Part shown: positions 34,159-43,240 of the stretch, in pieces
How the letters are laid out: every line of letters begins with the position of its first letter
How positions within the stretch are numbered: the first letter of the stretch is position 1
Source of the DNA: Bordetella petrii
GTDB lineage: Bacteria; Pseudomonadota; Gammaproteobacteria; Burkholderiales; Burkholderiaceae_B
DNA length: 64,000 bases
Assembly (NCBI RefSeq): GCF_000067205.1
Contig: NC_010170.1
Coordinates: 1-64,000 of the forward strand
Direction of reading: 5' to 3'
The notes under the pieces: model-generated
What the model was told of the DNA's origin: nothing
Seen by the model: only the letters and a program-made list of their open reading frames with translations
The model's database searches: none
Made by a program: the position numbers and the translations under genes

Positions 34159-35595
34159 TCAGTCGTGCTTGATCGAGATGGTCTTGAGCACGGTGAAACC
34201 GTACAGCGCTTCGAAGCCCTTCTCGCGGCCGTGGCCGCTGGCCTTGACGCCGCCGAACGGCAGTTCGATGCCGCCGCCCGCGCCGTAGTTGTTGATGAAC
34301 ACCTGGCCGCTGCGCACCTTGCGCGCGATGCGCAGCTGGCGGGCGCCGTCGCGCGTCCAGACGCTGGCGGCCAGGCCGTATTCGGTGGCGTTGGCAATGC
34401 GCACCGCGTCGGCTTCGTCGTCGAACGGGATGGCCGCCAGCACCGGACCGAACACTTCTTCCTGGGCCAGGCGGTGGTCGACCGGCACGTTGTCGAGCAG
34501 CGTGGGCGCCTGGTAGTAGCCTTCAGCGGGCGCGCCGTCGGCGATCTTGCCTTGCGCGGCGGTGGCGATGCCGTCTTGTGCGGCGGCTTTCAGGAAGTTC
34601 TGCACGCGTTCTTGCTGCGTCTTGCGGATCAGCGGCCCGCAGTCCAGGTCCATGGTGGCGGGGCCGGCGCGCAGGGCCGAGAAGGCCTGCGACAGGCGCT
34701 CAAGCACGCGGTCGTAGGCGCTGCGTTCGACCAGCAGGCGGCTGCCGGCCGAGCAGGTCTGGCCGGCGTTCTGTACGATGGCGTTGACGGCCACCGGCAC
34801 CAGCGCGTCCAGGTCGGCGTCGCCGAACACGATCTGCGGCGACTTGCCGCCCAGTTCCAGCGTGACCGGCACGTGGCGCTCGGCCGCCACCTGGGTGACC
34901 AGCACACCGATGCGCGGCGAGCCGGTGAACGAGATGTGGTCGATGCCCGGGTGCCGCGTCAGCGCGTCGCCGGCCTCGTGGCCGTAGCCAGTGACGATAT
35001 TGATGGCGCCCGGTGGGAAACCCACTTCGGCCGCCAATTCGGCCAGCCGCAGCAGCGACAGGCAGGCGTCTTCGGCCGGCTTGACCACGCAGGCGTTGCC
35101 GGCGGCCAGCGCGCCGCCCACGCTGCGCCCGAAGATCTGCAGTGGGTAGTTCCAGGGCACGACGTGCCCGGTGACGCCGTGCGGCTCGCGCAGCGTCAGC
35201 ACGGTGTAGCCATTCTGGTAAGGCAGCGTTTCGCCGTGCAGCTTGTCGGCCGCGCCGCCGTAGTATTCGAAGTACCGCGCCACCGCCGTGACGTCGGCGC
35301 GGGCCTGCTTGGTGGGCTTGCCGCAGTCGCGCGATTCGATGTCGGTGAGTTCGTCGGCGCAATCCAGGATCTTGACCGACAGCTTCAGCATCAGGCGGCC
35401 GCGCTCGGCCGCGGTCAGCCGGCCCCAGGCGCCTTCGTCGTAGGCGCGCCGCGCGGCTTGCACGGCCAGGTCGATATCGGTCGCGTTGCCGCGCGCAATA
35501 CTGTCGTACTGCTGTCCGGTGGACGGGTCCAGCACCGGAATGGATTCGCCCGAGGAACCGGGAACTGCGCGATTGTCGATGAAATGCTGCTTCAT
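34159..35595 (-). CDS. NAD(P)-dependent aldehyde dehydrogenase
   Basis: 478 residues of the betaine-aldehyde/gamma-aminobutyraldehyde dehydrogenase-like branch. Catalytic set in place: N149 in VVPWNYPLQ, E247 in VTLELGGKSPQ, C281 in NAGQTCSAGSRLLV. The C-terminal KASGHGREKGFEAL motif is typical. AGAGG precedes the ATG. The SDR gene lies 70 bp upstream on the same strand, so they may be cotranscribed. The substrate aldehyde cannot be assigned. Confidence 0.92.
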   Translation of the reverse strand: MKQHFIDNRAVPGSSGESIPVLDPSTGQQYDSIARGNATDIDLAVQAARRAYDEGAWGRLTAAERGRLMLKLSVKILDCADELTDIESRDCGKPTKQARADVTAVARYFEYYGGAADKLHGETLPYQNGYTVLTLREPHGVTGHVVPWNYPLQIFGRSVGGALAAGNACVVKPAEDACLSLLRLAELAAEVGFPPGAINIVTGYGHEAGDALTRHPGIDHISFTGSPRIGVLVTQVAAERHVPVTLELGGKSPQIVFGDADLDALVPVAVNAIVQNAGQTCSAGSRLLVERSAYDRVLERLSQAFSALRAGPATMDLDCGPLIRKTQQERVQNFLKAAAQDGIATAAQGKIADGAPAEGYYQAPTLLDNVPVDHRLAQEEVFGPVLAAIPFDDEADAVRIANATEYGLAASVWTRDGARQLRIARKVRSGQVFINNYGAGGGIELPFGGVKASGHGREKGFEALYGFTVLKTISIKHD

Positions 35596-35665
35596 GCCGA
35601 TGAACCTCTGGAGTGTCGTTGCATCATGGTAGGCAGGCTGTTCGGCCCGGCGTCTGGGCCCGGCG

Positions 35666-36457
35666 CTAGAACAGGATGGACAGGCCTCCGTCTACGGCCA
35701 GCACCTGGCCATTGACATACGAGGCTGCCGGCGAGGCCAGGAATACGGCGGCGCCGGCGATTTCTTCGGGCCGGCCCCAGCGGCCCATGGGGTTGCGGGC
35801 CGCCATCGGGTCGTGCACCGCGGGGTCGGCCACGTAGGCCGCGTTGGTTTCGGTGGCGAAAGTGCCGGGCGCGATGGCATTGCTGGTAATGCCCAAGGGG
35901 CCGAATTCGGCCGCCAGCGCGCGCATCATGCCGGTAAGGCCCTGTTTGGCGGCCGGGTAGACGGCGTCGCCCGCCCGCGCCAGCTCGCCGGCCACCGACG
36001 TGATGGCGATCAGGCGGCCCGAGCCCTGGCGCACCATGCGCTCGGCGGCCAGCTTGGCCAGCAGCATGCCGGCCACCAGGTCGGTGTCGATGAGCGCGCG
36101 GATCTCGGCCGGCGAAATGGCCTGCAGGGTTTTGCGATTGCGCGCCCCGACGTTGTTGACCAGGACGTCCAGGCGGCCGTGCTCGGCGTCAATGCGCGCG
36201 TAGGCGCGGCTCATGGCCTCGTCGTCGCTGACGTCGAAGGCCAGGGCCGAGGCCGCCAACCCGTCGTTGCGCAGCATGGCGACGGTGCTCTGCACCGACT
36301 CGGCATTGCGGCCATTGATGAGCACATGCGCGCCGCAACCGGCCAGCGCCCGCGCGATGCACAGCCCCAGGCCGCGCGCCGAGCCGGTGACCAGCGCCAC
36401 CTGGCCCGCCAGCGAGAACTGCTGCAGGTAGGCTTGGGTGGGCGGGACGGCGGTCAT
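35666..36457 (-). CDS. Short-chain dehydrogenase/reductase
   Basis: 263-residue classical SDR: TGSARGLG cofactor loop near the N-terminus, NNVGARN (variant of NNAG), catalytic Ser in AITSVAGE and Y-X3-K in YPAAKQG, and a C-terminal VNGQVLAVDGG. Resembles gluconate 5-dehydrogenase or 3-oxoacyl-ACP reductase-like enzymes. It starts 11 nt after the topB stop; that it is cotranscribed with a topoisomerase gene is probably read-through rather than a functional link. Confidence 0.87.
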   Translation of the reverse strand: MTAVPPTQAYLQQFSLAGQVALVTGSARGLGLCIARALAGCGAHVLINGRNAESVQSTVAMLRNDGLAASALAFDVSDDEAMSRAYARIDAEHGRLDVLVNNVGARNRKTLQAISPAEIRALIDTDLVAGMLLAKLAAERMVRQGSGRLIAITSVAGELARAGDAVYPAAKQGLTGMMRALAAEFGPLGITSNAIAPGTFATETNAAYVADPAVHDPMAARNPMGRWGRPEEIAGAAVFLASPAASYVNGQVLAVDGGLSILF

Positions 36458-36468
36458 GGCGAGCGGCT

Positions 36469-39075
36469 TCAGGCGCTTTTCTTGGCGGGCGCCTTCTTCG
36501 CGGCGGTTTTCCTGGGCGCGGCCTTCTTGGCCGCGGTTTTGGATGCCGCTTTGGTTGCCGTCTTGGTGGCGGTTTTGGTGGCGGTCTTGGATGCTGTCTT
36601 GGCGGGCGCGCGGCCCGTCTTGGCGGCGCGCGGCTCGAACTCGAAGCCCACCTTGCCGTCCGGCTGGCGCACCAGGAAGGCCTTGAACTTGCGGTTGGTG
36701 CGGCTGGAGACGAAACCGTCGAGCAGGTCGGTGCGGCCGTCGGTGAGCAGCTTGTGCATCTGCTCGCGCGAGATTTCCTGCTGCAGGATGATCTTGCCTG
36801 AGCGGAAGTCGCAGGTCTTGTCGGGGCCGACCGATTTTTCGCAGACGTAGCTCAGGCCATGCTCGAACACGCGCGAGCTGCACTTGGGGCAGGCGCCCAC
36901 CGGCGTGTGGCCGGAAAAATCGACCGGTTCGCTGTCGTCATCGTCGTTCTGGCCGAAATCGAATTCCAGCTTGTATTCGTCGCTGATCCGCAGAATGGCG
37001 GCGAACGGCCGGCCCATCTTGCTGATGAAGCCCTGCAGGGGGCCGATTTCGCGCTTGGCCAGCAGTTCTTCGACTTCAGGCAGTTCGAAGGTGCGCCCGC
37101 CCGGATGCTTGCCGATGGAGAAGTCGCACTGGGTGCAGGCATAGCGCCGGTAGTTTTCCTTGACCACCCCGCCGCACTTGGGGCAGGGCGTTTGCAGGGT
37201 GGCGTAGTCGCCGGGCACCGTGTCGCGCTCGTATTCTTTCGCGCGCTTGACGATGACCTGGGTCATCTGGGCGATCTCGCGCATGAAGGCTTCGCGGTCC
37301 AGCCCTCCTTGCTCGATCTGCTTGAGCTTGTGTTCCCATTCGCCGGTGAGTTCGGGCGAAGTGAGTTCGGTGACGTCCAGGCCCGACAGCAGTGTCATGA
37401 GCTGGCGCGCCTTGGCGGTGGGCACCAGGTCGCGCCCTTCGCGGCGCAGGTAGCCTTCGCCCAGCAGGCCCTCGATGATGCCGGCGCGGGTGGCCGGCGT
37501 GCCCAGGCCGCGCTCGGACATGGCTTCGCGCAGTTCTTCGTCGTCGACCAGCTTGCCGGCGCCTTCCATGGCGGACAGCAGCGTGGCTTCGTTGTAGCGG
37601 GCCGGCGGCTTGGTGGACAGGCCCACGGCCTCGACGTCTTCGGTGCGCACGGTTTCGTTGTCGGCCACCGGCACCAGGTTGGCGTCTTCGCCCTGGGCTT
37701 CCTTGCCATAAACGGCCAGCCAGCCCGGCGCTACCAGCACCTTGCCGTCGGTCTTGAAGCGGTGCCCCTGCACTTCGGTGATGCGGGTGGTGACGCGGTA
37801 TTCGGCGGCCGGGAAAAACACCGCCAGGAAGCGCTTGAGCACCAGGTCGTACAGCTTGGCCTCGGCTTCGCTCAGGTCGTGCGGGATCTGCAGGGTGGGA
37901 ATGATGGCGAAGTGGTCCGACACCTTCTTGTTGTCGAAGATGCGGCGGTTGGGCTTGACCCAGCTCTGCGCCACAATGGTGTCGGCATGGCGCGAGAGCT
38001 GTCCCACGGCATTGGAGCCGCCCTTGGCCAGGGCCTGCATGGTGTCGCGCACGGTGCCCAGGTAGTCTTCGGGCAGGTAGCGCGAATCGGTACGCGGATA
38101 GGTCAGCGCCTTGTGGCGTTCGTACAGGGTCTGGGCCAGCGCCAGGGTGGTCTTGGCCGAGAAACCGAAGCGGCCGTTGGCGTCGCGCTGCAGCGAGGTG
38201 AGGTCGTACAGGGCCGGCGACATCTGGGTCGACGGCTTGGATTCTTCGGTGACGCTGCCCGGCTGTTCGCGGCAGGCGGCCACCACGCTTTGCGCAGCCG
38301 CCTGCGACCAAAGGCGCGATTCGCGCTTTTCGGGGTCGCGCTCGTCTTTCTTGAAGTCGGGGTCGATCCAGCGGCCCTGGTACAGGCCCGCGGCGGCCAC
38401 GAACGTGGCGTGCACTTCCCAGTAGTCGCGCGGCACGAAGGCGCGGATGCGTTCTTCGCGCTCGAACACGATGGCCAGCGTGGGCGTCTGCACGCGGCCC
38501 ACGGGGGTCTTGAAGAAGCCGCCGTCTTTGCTGTTGAAGGCGGTCATGGCGCGCGTGCCGTTGATGCCCACCAGCCAGTCGGCCTCGGCGCGCGAGCGGG
38601 CCGCGGCTTCCAGGGGCTTGAGCTGGGCGTCGTCGCGCAGGTTCGAGAAGGCTTCGCGGATGGCGGCCTGCGTCATGGATTGCAGCCACAGGCGCTTGAT
38701 GGGTTTCTTCACGCCCGCGTACTGGATGATGTAGCGGAAGATCAGTTCGCCTTCGCGTCCGGCGTCACAGGCATTGATGAGCGCGTCGACGTCTTTGCGC
38801 TTGGCCAGCTTGACCAGCAGCTTCAGGCGTTCGGCCGAGCGCTTGTCGGCGGGGCCGAGCGCGAATTCGGGCGGAATGACCGGCAGGTGCGCGAAGCTCC
38901 ATTTGCCCTTGACGGGATCGTTGGGCGCGACAAGACCGAGCAAATGCCCGATACTGGAAGCGAGCACGTAACGTTCGCTTTCAAAATAGTCGCCCTCGCG
39001 CGCGAAGCCTCCGAGGGCGCGTGATATATCAAGGGCTACCGAGGGCTTCTCGGCAATAATCAGCGTTTTGCTCAT
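36469..39075 (-). CDS. topB: DNA topoisomerase III with histone H1-like C-terminal tail
   Basis: Type IA topoisomerase that decatenates and relaxes DNA. 868 residues: TOPRIM with E9 (IIAEKPSVA) and DAGREGE at 104-110, the catalytic tyrosine Y326 in ALTYPRTDSRYLP, and C-terminal zinc-ribbon-like cysteines (CPKCGG...CTQC, CPKCSS...C). The last 50 or so residues are almost wholly Ala, Lys and Thr with repeated ATKT and AAKKA units, like histone H1 tails, suggesting a non-specific DNA-binding extension. Alcaligenaceae TopB proteins of this size are known; the tail is the variable part. Confidence 0.95.
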   Translation of the reverse strand: MSKTLIIAEKPSVALDISRALGGFAREGDYFESERYVLASSIGHLLGLVAPNDPVKGKWSFAHLPVIPPEFALGPADKRSAERLKLLVKLAKRKDVDALINACDAGREGELIFRYIIQYAGVKKPIKRLWLQSMTQAAIREAFSNLRDDAQLKPLEAAARSRAEADWLVGINGTRAMTAFNSKDGGFFKTPVGRVQTPTLAIVFEREERIRAFVPRDYWEVHATFVAAAGLYQGRWIDPDFKKDERDPEKRESRLWSQAAAQSVVAACREQPGSVTEESKPSTQMSPALYDLTSLQRDANGRFGFSAKTTLALAQTLYERHKALTYPRTDSRYLPEDYLGTVRDTMQALAKGGSNAVGQLSRHADTIVAQSWVKPNRRIFDNKKVSDHFAIIPTLQIPHDLSEAEAKLYDLVLKRFLAVFFPAAEYRVTTRITEVQGHRFKTDGKVLVAPGWLAVYGKEAQGEDANLVPVADNETVRTEDVEAVGLSTKPPARYNEATLLSAMEGAGKLVDDEELREAMSERGLGTPATRAGIIEGLLGEGYLRREGRDLVPTAKARQLMTLLSGLDVTELTSPELTGEWEHKLKQIEQGGLDREAFMREIAQMTQVIVKRAKEYERDTVPGDYATLQTPCPKCGGVVKENYRRYACTQCDFSIGKHPGGRTFELPEVEELLAKREIGPLQGFISKMGRPFAAILRISDEYKLEFDFGQNDDDDSEPVDFSGHTPVGACPKCSSRVFEHGLSYVCEKSVGPDKTCDFRSGKIILQQEISREQMHKLLTDGRTDLLDGFVSSRTNRKFKAFLVRQPDGKVGFEFEPRAAKTGRAPAKTASKTATKTATKTATKAASKTAAKKAAPRKTAAKKAPAKKSA

Positions 39076-39137
39076 GGGTATCCAGTGGCGGTAGACCCGC
39101 CGGTGTAGCGCGGATGATACGAGGGGAGATTCGCCGC

Positions 39138-41744
39138 ATGCAAGTCGGGCCTACAGGACACGCGGGATCGGAACTGCACGCTTGGCGGCAATTTCTGGCC
39201 CGCGGCACCCTATGGTTGGGCGTCTGGCTGCTGGGCAGCGCCGTCATCTGCTGGGTGGCCGCCAACTGGCAAGACATGTCCAAGTTCCAGCGCTTCGCCG
39301 GGGCGCAGGCGCTGCTGGCGGTGTGCGTGCTGGCTGCCGCATGGGCCGGCTGGCGCCTGCGCGCGGCCACCGGGGCGCGCCGCCATGCCCCGGGGGCGTT
39401 GCTGGCGCTGGCCGGGTTGCTGCTGGGCGCCCTGCTCGCCCTGCTGGGCCAAACATACCAGACCGGCGCCGATACCTGGGAACTGTTCGCCTGGTGGGCA
39501 GCGCTGCTGCTGCCGTGGGCGCTGGTGGCGGCCAGCCAGGCGGTGTGGCTGCTGTGGGTGGTGGTTGTCAATGTGGCGGCGCTGCTCTATCTAGGAGCCT
39601 TCGGGGGCCTGTTCTGGTGGGCCATCGGCCCCGGCCTGCCCACCTTGCTGCTGGCGGCCCTGAACCTGTTGCTGCTGGCCGCCTGGGAATGCGCCGCCTG
39701 GCGCTGGCGGGCCGGCACCCGGGTCGGGCCGCGCGTACTGGCGGCCCTGATCATCGGCACCTTGGTGCTGGCGCTGACGTTCGGCGATTCCGTGTTGCGC
39801 GGGCTGGGTTCGATCACCGGCGCGGCCTGGGTGGCGGTAACGCTGGGCCTGGGGTACTACTATCAACGCGCCCGCCGCGACCTGCTCATCCTGGCCATGC
39901 TGGCCGCCGGCGCCATTTGCGTGTCGATGCGTCTGGCGGGCGAATGGCTGCTTAACCTTGAGCCCGGCGTGTGGGCCATTTTGCCGCTGGCCGGCCTGCT
40001 CATGGCCGAGGCGGTCTGGGCCGCGCGCTGGCTGCGCAGGCTGGCGGCCGAGCTGCCCGCGGGCCGCGCGCTGGCCGATGCCGAGCCGGCCGGCGCGTCG
40101 GCCGGCAACGCCGTGGCGCCGGCCGATCCCGGCACGCCCGTGGCCGGCTTGGCCGACCCCGACGCCGAGCCGCAATTGGGCCCGGCCTGGTATGTGCAGG
40201 GCCTGCTGGGCCTGAGCGCCTGGCTGGCCACTTTGTTGCTGCTGTTGTTCCTGGCGGTGTCGGGCCTGGTCCAGACCCAGCAGGGGGCCATGGTGATGGG
40301 CCTGGTGCTGTGCGCGGCGGCGGTGGCCGTGCTGCGCACCGACGCCGGGCCGTTCTGGCGGCAATGCGCCACGGCCATGGGTTTCGCCGGGCAGATACTG
40401 GTGGCGTTCGGCTTGTCGCAGTCGGCGTCGTTGTCCAGCGCCTGCGCCTTTGTGCTGCTGCTGGGCGTGGCGGTGTACGCCCTGGCGCCCGACGCGCTGC
40501 TGCGCTTCCTGAGCGCCTGGATGATCGCCCTGGCGCTGGCTGGGCTCATCTGGCTGGGCCTGGTGCCTGGGCTGATGAACGACGGCCTGCTCGACATGTG
40601 GCTCGATTTCGACACGGTGCGCGCTACGTTCGTCTGGTTGCCGGTGGCGGTGGCCGGCGCCTGGACGGCCGCCGCGGCGTTCTGCGTGGGCCACCGGCTG
40701 GCCCGCACTCGGCCCAATGTGCTGCTGCCCCTGGCCTGGGCCTTCGTGCTGGCCGTGCAGGGCATGGTCTGGATGGCGGGCGGCGTGTCGCTGACGCAGT
40801 TGCCGGTGATCTGGCAGCTGAACCCGGTAACGGCCCTGCTGACCGTCGCGGCGGTGCTGTTGCCGGTTGCCTGCGCCCTGGCGGTGTTGTGGCCGCGCCG
40901 GCGGCTGCTGACTGCCGGCGTGCTGTGGGGCGTTCCGTTGGGCCTGCTGGCCCTGGCGCTGTGCTGGCTGCCCAGCCCGGGCATCGCTTTTGCGCTGGCC
41001 TGGATGCTGCTGGGCTTTGGCCTGAACCGCTCGCGCCTGACGATATTTGGCGGCCTGAGCCTGCTGGCGTACCTGGTGGTTTATTACTATCAATTGCAGG
41101 TGCCGCTGCTCGACAAGGCCCTGTGGCTGGGCGGCGCCGCGTTGCTGATGTTCTTCCTGCGCGCCCTGGTGTGGCTGGTGCCGCGCCTGATGCGCACCGC
41201 CGAACAGCCATCCGCCGCCATGACGGGCCCGGCGCCGGCGGCGCTGCGCTGGCGCACGGCGGTGGTGCTGGGCGGGCTGGCGCTGGTGCTGGCCGTGGTC
41301 AATGGCGCCATCTGGCAGCGCGAGGCGGTGCTGGCCAATGGGCGTATCGCCATCCTGGAGCTGGCGCCGGTCGATCCGCGTTCGCTGATGCAGGGCGATT
41401 ACATGGCCCTGCGGTTCGCCGCCGGCAACGAGGTCATGCAGCGCCTGGCGGCCGACCCCGAGGCCGCGCCGGTGCCCGATGGCTACGTGGTGCTGGTGCC
41501 CGACGGCGACGGCGTGGCGCGGGTTGCGCGCATCCAGGCCAGCGCGCAGCCGCATGCCAGCCAGGAAATTGCCCTGCGCTACCGCATGCGGTCCGGCCAG
41601 GTGCGTATTGTCACCAACGCGTATTTCTTCCCGGAGGGGCAGGCGGACCGCTATGCAGCGGCGCGCTATGGCGAAGTGCGGGTCGGCGAAGACGGCACGG
41701 GGCTGCTGGTGCGCATGCTGGGTGCTGACCGGCAGCCGTTGTAG
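39138..41744 (+). CDS. Large DUF2157-type membrane protein with GDYxxLxY domain
   Basis: 868 residues from the ATG at 39138 (GGGGAG upstream; ATG 39114 also in frame). The N-terminal region contains the cytosolic-then-membrane DUF2157 pattern, followed by about 18-20 hydrophobic segments to about residue 690. The C-terminal globular part carries SLMQGDYMALRF, the GDYxxLxY signature, presumably periplasmic. Function unknown for the family; the fusion of the two parts in one chain is seen in some proteobacteria. It is divergent from topB. Confidence 0.8.
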   Translation: MQVGPTGHAGSELHAWRQFLARGTLWLGVWLLGSAVICWVAANWQDMSKFQRFAGAQALLAVCVLAAAWAGWRLRAATGARRHAPGALLALAGLLLGALLALLGQTYQTGADTWELFAWWAALLLPWALVAASQAVWLLWVVVVNVAALLYLGAFGGLFWWAIGPGLPTLLLAALNLLLLAAWECAAWRWRAGTRVGPRVLAALIIGTLVLALTFGDSVLRGLGSITGAAWVAVTLGLGYYYQRARRDLLILAMLAAGAICVSMRLAGEWLLNLEPGVWAILPLAGLLMAEAVWAARWLRRLAAELPAGRALADAEPAGASAGNAVAPADPGTPVAGLADPDAEPQLGPAWYVQGLLGLSAWLATLLLLLFLAVSGLVQTQQGAMVMGLVLCAAAVAVLRTDAGPFWRQCATAMGFAGQILVAFGLSQSASLSSACAFVLLLGVAVYALAPDALLRFLSAWMIALALAGLIWLGLVPGLMNDGLLDMWLDFDTVRATFVWLPVAVAGAWTAAAAFCVGHRLARTRPNVLLPLAWAFVLAVQGMVWMAGGVSLTQLPVIWQLNPVTALLTVAAVLLPVACALAVLWPRRRLLTAGVLWGVPLGLLALALCWLPSPGIAFALAWMLLGFGLNRSRLTIFGGLSLLAYLVVYYYQLQVPLLDKALWLGGAALLMFFLRALVWLVPRLMRTAEQPSAAMTGPAPAALRWRTAVVLGGLALVLAVVNGAIWQREAVLANGRIAILELAPVDPRSLMQGDYMALRFAAGNEVMQRLAADPEAAPVPDGYVVLVPDGDGVARVARIQASAQPHASQEIALRYRMRSGQVRIVTNAYFFPEGQADRYAAARYGEVRVGEDGTGLLVRMLGADRQPL

Positions 41745-41904
41745 CGGGGCGAGCGGCGTCCCTACTAGGGGGGGCGTGTTTTGATTTTGCAGGGGGTGGA
41801 TACGGCTGTGCCGTTTAGTGCGCGGTCTGGCGGCATCCGGCTGGGCGGGACGGGTGAATGCATATGTCGTTTACGGCCGAAGCGCGTCAAGCCCGAGCAA
41901 GTCA

Positions 41905-42035
41905 GGTGTCTGATTTCGCAGGCGTCAGACACCGTTGCGTGCTGCGGCTGCTGCCCTCGGGCGGTGTCAGGCACCCTGGCGGGAGCCTGACACCTGTGCG
42001 AGAGGCTCACTTATGCCAGGTGCCTGACTCCGCAG
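41905..42035. repeat. Hairpin-repeat cluster 4, left part (split by an insertion element)
   Basis: A hairpin at 41905-41933 (arms GGTGTCTGA/..TCAGACACC) is followed by one at 41963-41994 (arms GGTGTCAGGC/GCCTGACACC, A-A mismatch, CCC/GGG, TGGC loop). A half-hairpin GGTGCCTGACTCCGC-AG (42019-42035) ends at the insertion element. The missing half is at 43258. 41745-41904 holds nothing I can recognise. Confidence 0.88.
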
Positions 42036-42048
42036 ATACCGTCTTGGC

Positions 42049-42054
42049 AGTCAA
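42049..42054 (-). promoter_or_regulatory. Split junction promoter of the IS110 element (-35 half)
   Basis: On the transposase strand the right end carries TTGACT (42054-42049), and the left end carries TATCTT (43253-43248). When the ends join in the excised circle through the CT core, the spacer is exactly 17 nt, giving a sigma-70-like promoter reading into the bridge-RNA region. The transposase stop codon TGA lies inside the TTGACT box. Confidence 0.65.
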
Positions 42055-43034
42055 GCGGGTAACGCGTAATCGCTGCGATAAGGGGTGCGGTTTTTAAGCA
42101 CGCCGAAGCATAAGTGAGCGAGCTTGCGCATGGCGGCGCCGAGAGCAGCCATCTTGCTCTTGCCGGCGGCCAGCAGGCGGGCATAGAGCGCCTGTATGTG
42201 GGGGTTATGGCGCACAGCCACGACCGCGGCCATGTACAGGGTGGCCCGCACCCGAGCCGGCCCGGTCTTGGACAGCCGAGGCCGGCCGTTCAGGCTGGTG
42301 CCGGACTGGCGCTGTACGGGCACCAGGCCCAGATAGGCCGCCAACGCCTGCGGCGATTCAATGCGCCGGTTATGCATGATCGACAGCAACGCGTTGCCGG
42401 TCTGTGGGCCGACCGCCGGGATGCTGGTCAGCAGGTCCCGGTCCTCTTTCAGGTCGGGATGGCGGTCGATATGGTCGTTGATCGCGCGCTCCAGACGCTT
42501 GATCTGCTCGGTCAGGAACGCCACGCTTTTGTCGATCGAGCCGGTGACCGGCTCGGGCGACTGGCCGAACTGGGCCTTCTCCTGCCGGTTGAGCTCACGC
42601 TGCAGATCCTTGGCCAGCGCCTCGTGCCGGGCCAGCAGCGCGCGCAGTTGCCGCGCGTGCAGCGGCGCCGGCTGCCAGGCCGGCGGGCACAGCGCCTGGC
42701 CATAGCGGGCCAGCACGTAGCTGTCGAGCTCATCGTTCTTGGTGCGCACCGCCAGCGCACCGGCAAAATCGCGCGCCTGCGCCGGATTGATCATCGAGAC
42801 CGTGGCCCCCGCCTCATGCAACGCGGTGCCCGCCTGCTCGTGGTACGGCCCGGTCGGCTCGAGCACCACGTGCAACTGCTCGGGCTGCGCGCCTTGCTTG
42901 GCGCACCAGCCTAACAGCGCCTGAATCCCGGCCACCGTATTAGCCACCACCTTGGTCTTGCGCTTATCGCCCTCGGCGCCGACCAGCGCGCAGTTGAGCT
43001 TGGCCTTTGAGACGTCAATTCCCAGAAAAAACAT
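42051..43034 (-). CDS. IS110-family DEDD recombinase/transposase
   Basis: 327 residues. The RuvC-like N-terminal domain has the DEDD set: D7 (LGIDVSKAK), E59 (VVLEPTGPYH), D101 and D104 (TKNDELDSY). The C-terminal Transposase_20 domain has IPAVGPQTGNALLS at 205-218 and the catalytic serine S244 in VQRQSGTSLNG. These positions nearly coincide with those of IS621. The start has AGGAG upstream. Family recombinases cut and exchange strands at a dinucleotide core guided by a bridge RNA. The ORF is intact, so the element may be active. Confidence 0.95.
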   Translation of the reverse strand: MFFLGIDVSKAKLNCALVGAEGDKRKTKVVANTVAGIQALLGWCAKQGAQPEQLHVVLEPTGPYHEQAGTALHEAGATVSMINPAQARDFAGALAVRTKNDELDSYVLARYGQALCPPAWQPAPLHARQLRALLARHEALAKDLQRELNRQEKAQFGQSPEPVTGSIDKSVAFLTEQIKRLERAINDHIDRHPDLKEDRDLLTSIPAVGPQTGNALLSIMHNRRIESPQALAAYLGLVPVQRQSGTSLNGRPRLSKTGPARVRATLYMAAVVAVRHNPHIQALYARLLAAGKSKMAALGAAMRKLAHLCFGVLKNRTPYRSDYALPA

Positions 43035-43065
43035 CGACTTGGACTCCTAGTAAAATGGCCCCCAA

Positions 43066-43240
43066 GCCCACTGCGCCCACTTGCCTTGTTCATGCAGGGT
43101 CACTATGCCCTAGGCTACCGTCCAGCATCCAGTCGGCTCTCAGAGGCGCGAATCCGGGGCCTAATCTGCGTCACAAAGTCCAGGCTTTCCGTGTCAGAAC
43201 AAACTCACCGGATCCGCTAGTAGCGATAGCTAATCACTAC
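43066..43240 (-). ncRNA. Candidate bridge RNA of the IS110 element
   Basis: Hand folding on the transposase strand gives, 5' to 3': a stem-loop (43240-43233 with 43227-43220, 8 bp with one G-U); a target loop closed by ATCCGG/CCGGAT (43213-43208, 43157-43152), with guides CTGACAC (43197-43191) and CGCAG (43170-43166) around an AAAG/CTTT hairpin; and a donor loop closed by GCCGACTG/CAGTGGGC (43137-43130, 43073-43066, one mismatch), with guides GACGGTA (43122-43116) and ACAAG (43089-43085) around an AGGG/CCCT hairpin. Order and size (about 175 nt) match the IS621 bridge RNA. Exact ends are inferred. Confidence 0.78.

Noticed and set aside
36859..39024. 721-aa plus-strand ORF opposite topB
   Set aside because: Antisense shadow of a well-supported topoisomerase III gene; no recognisable domain.
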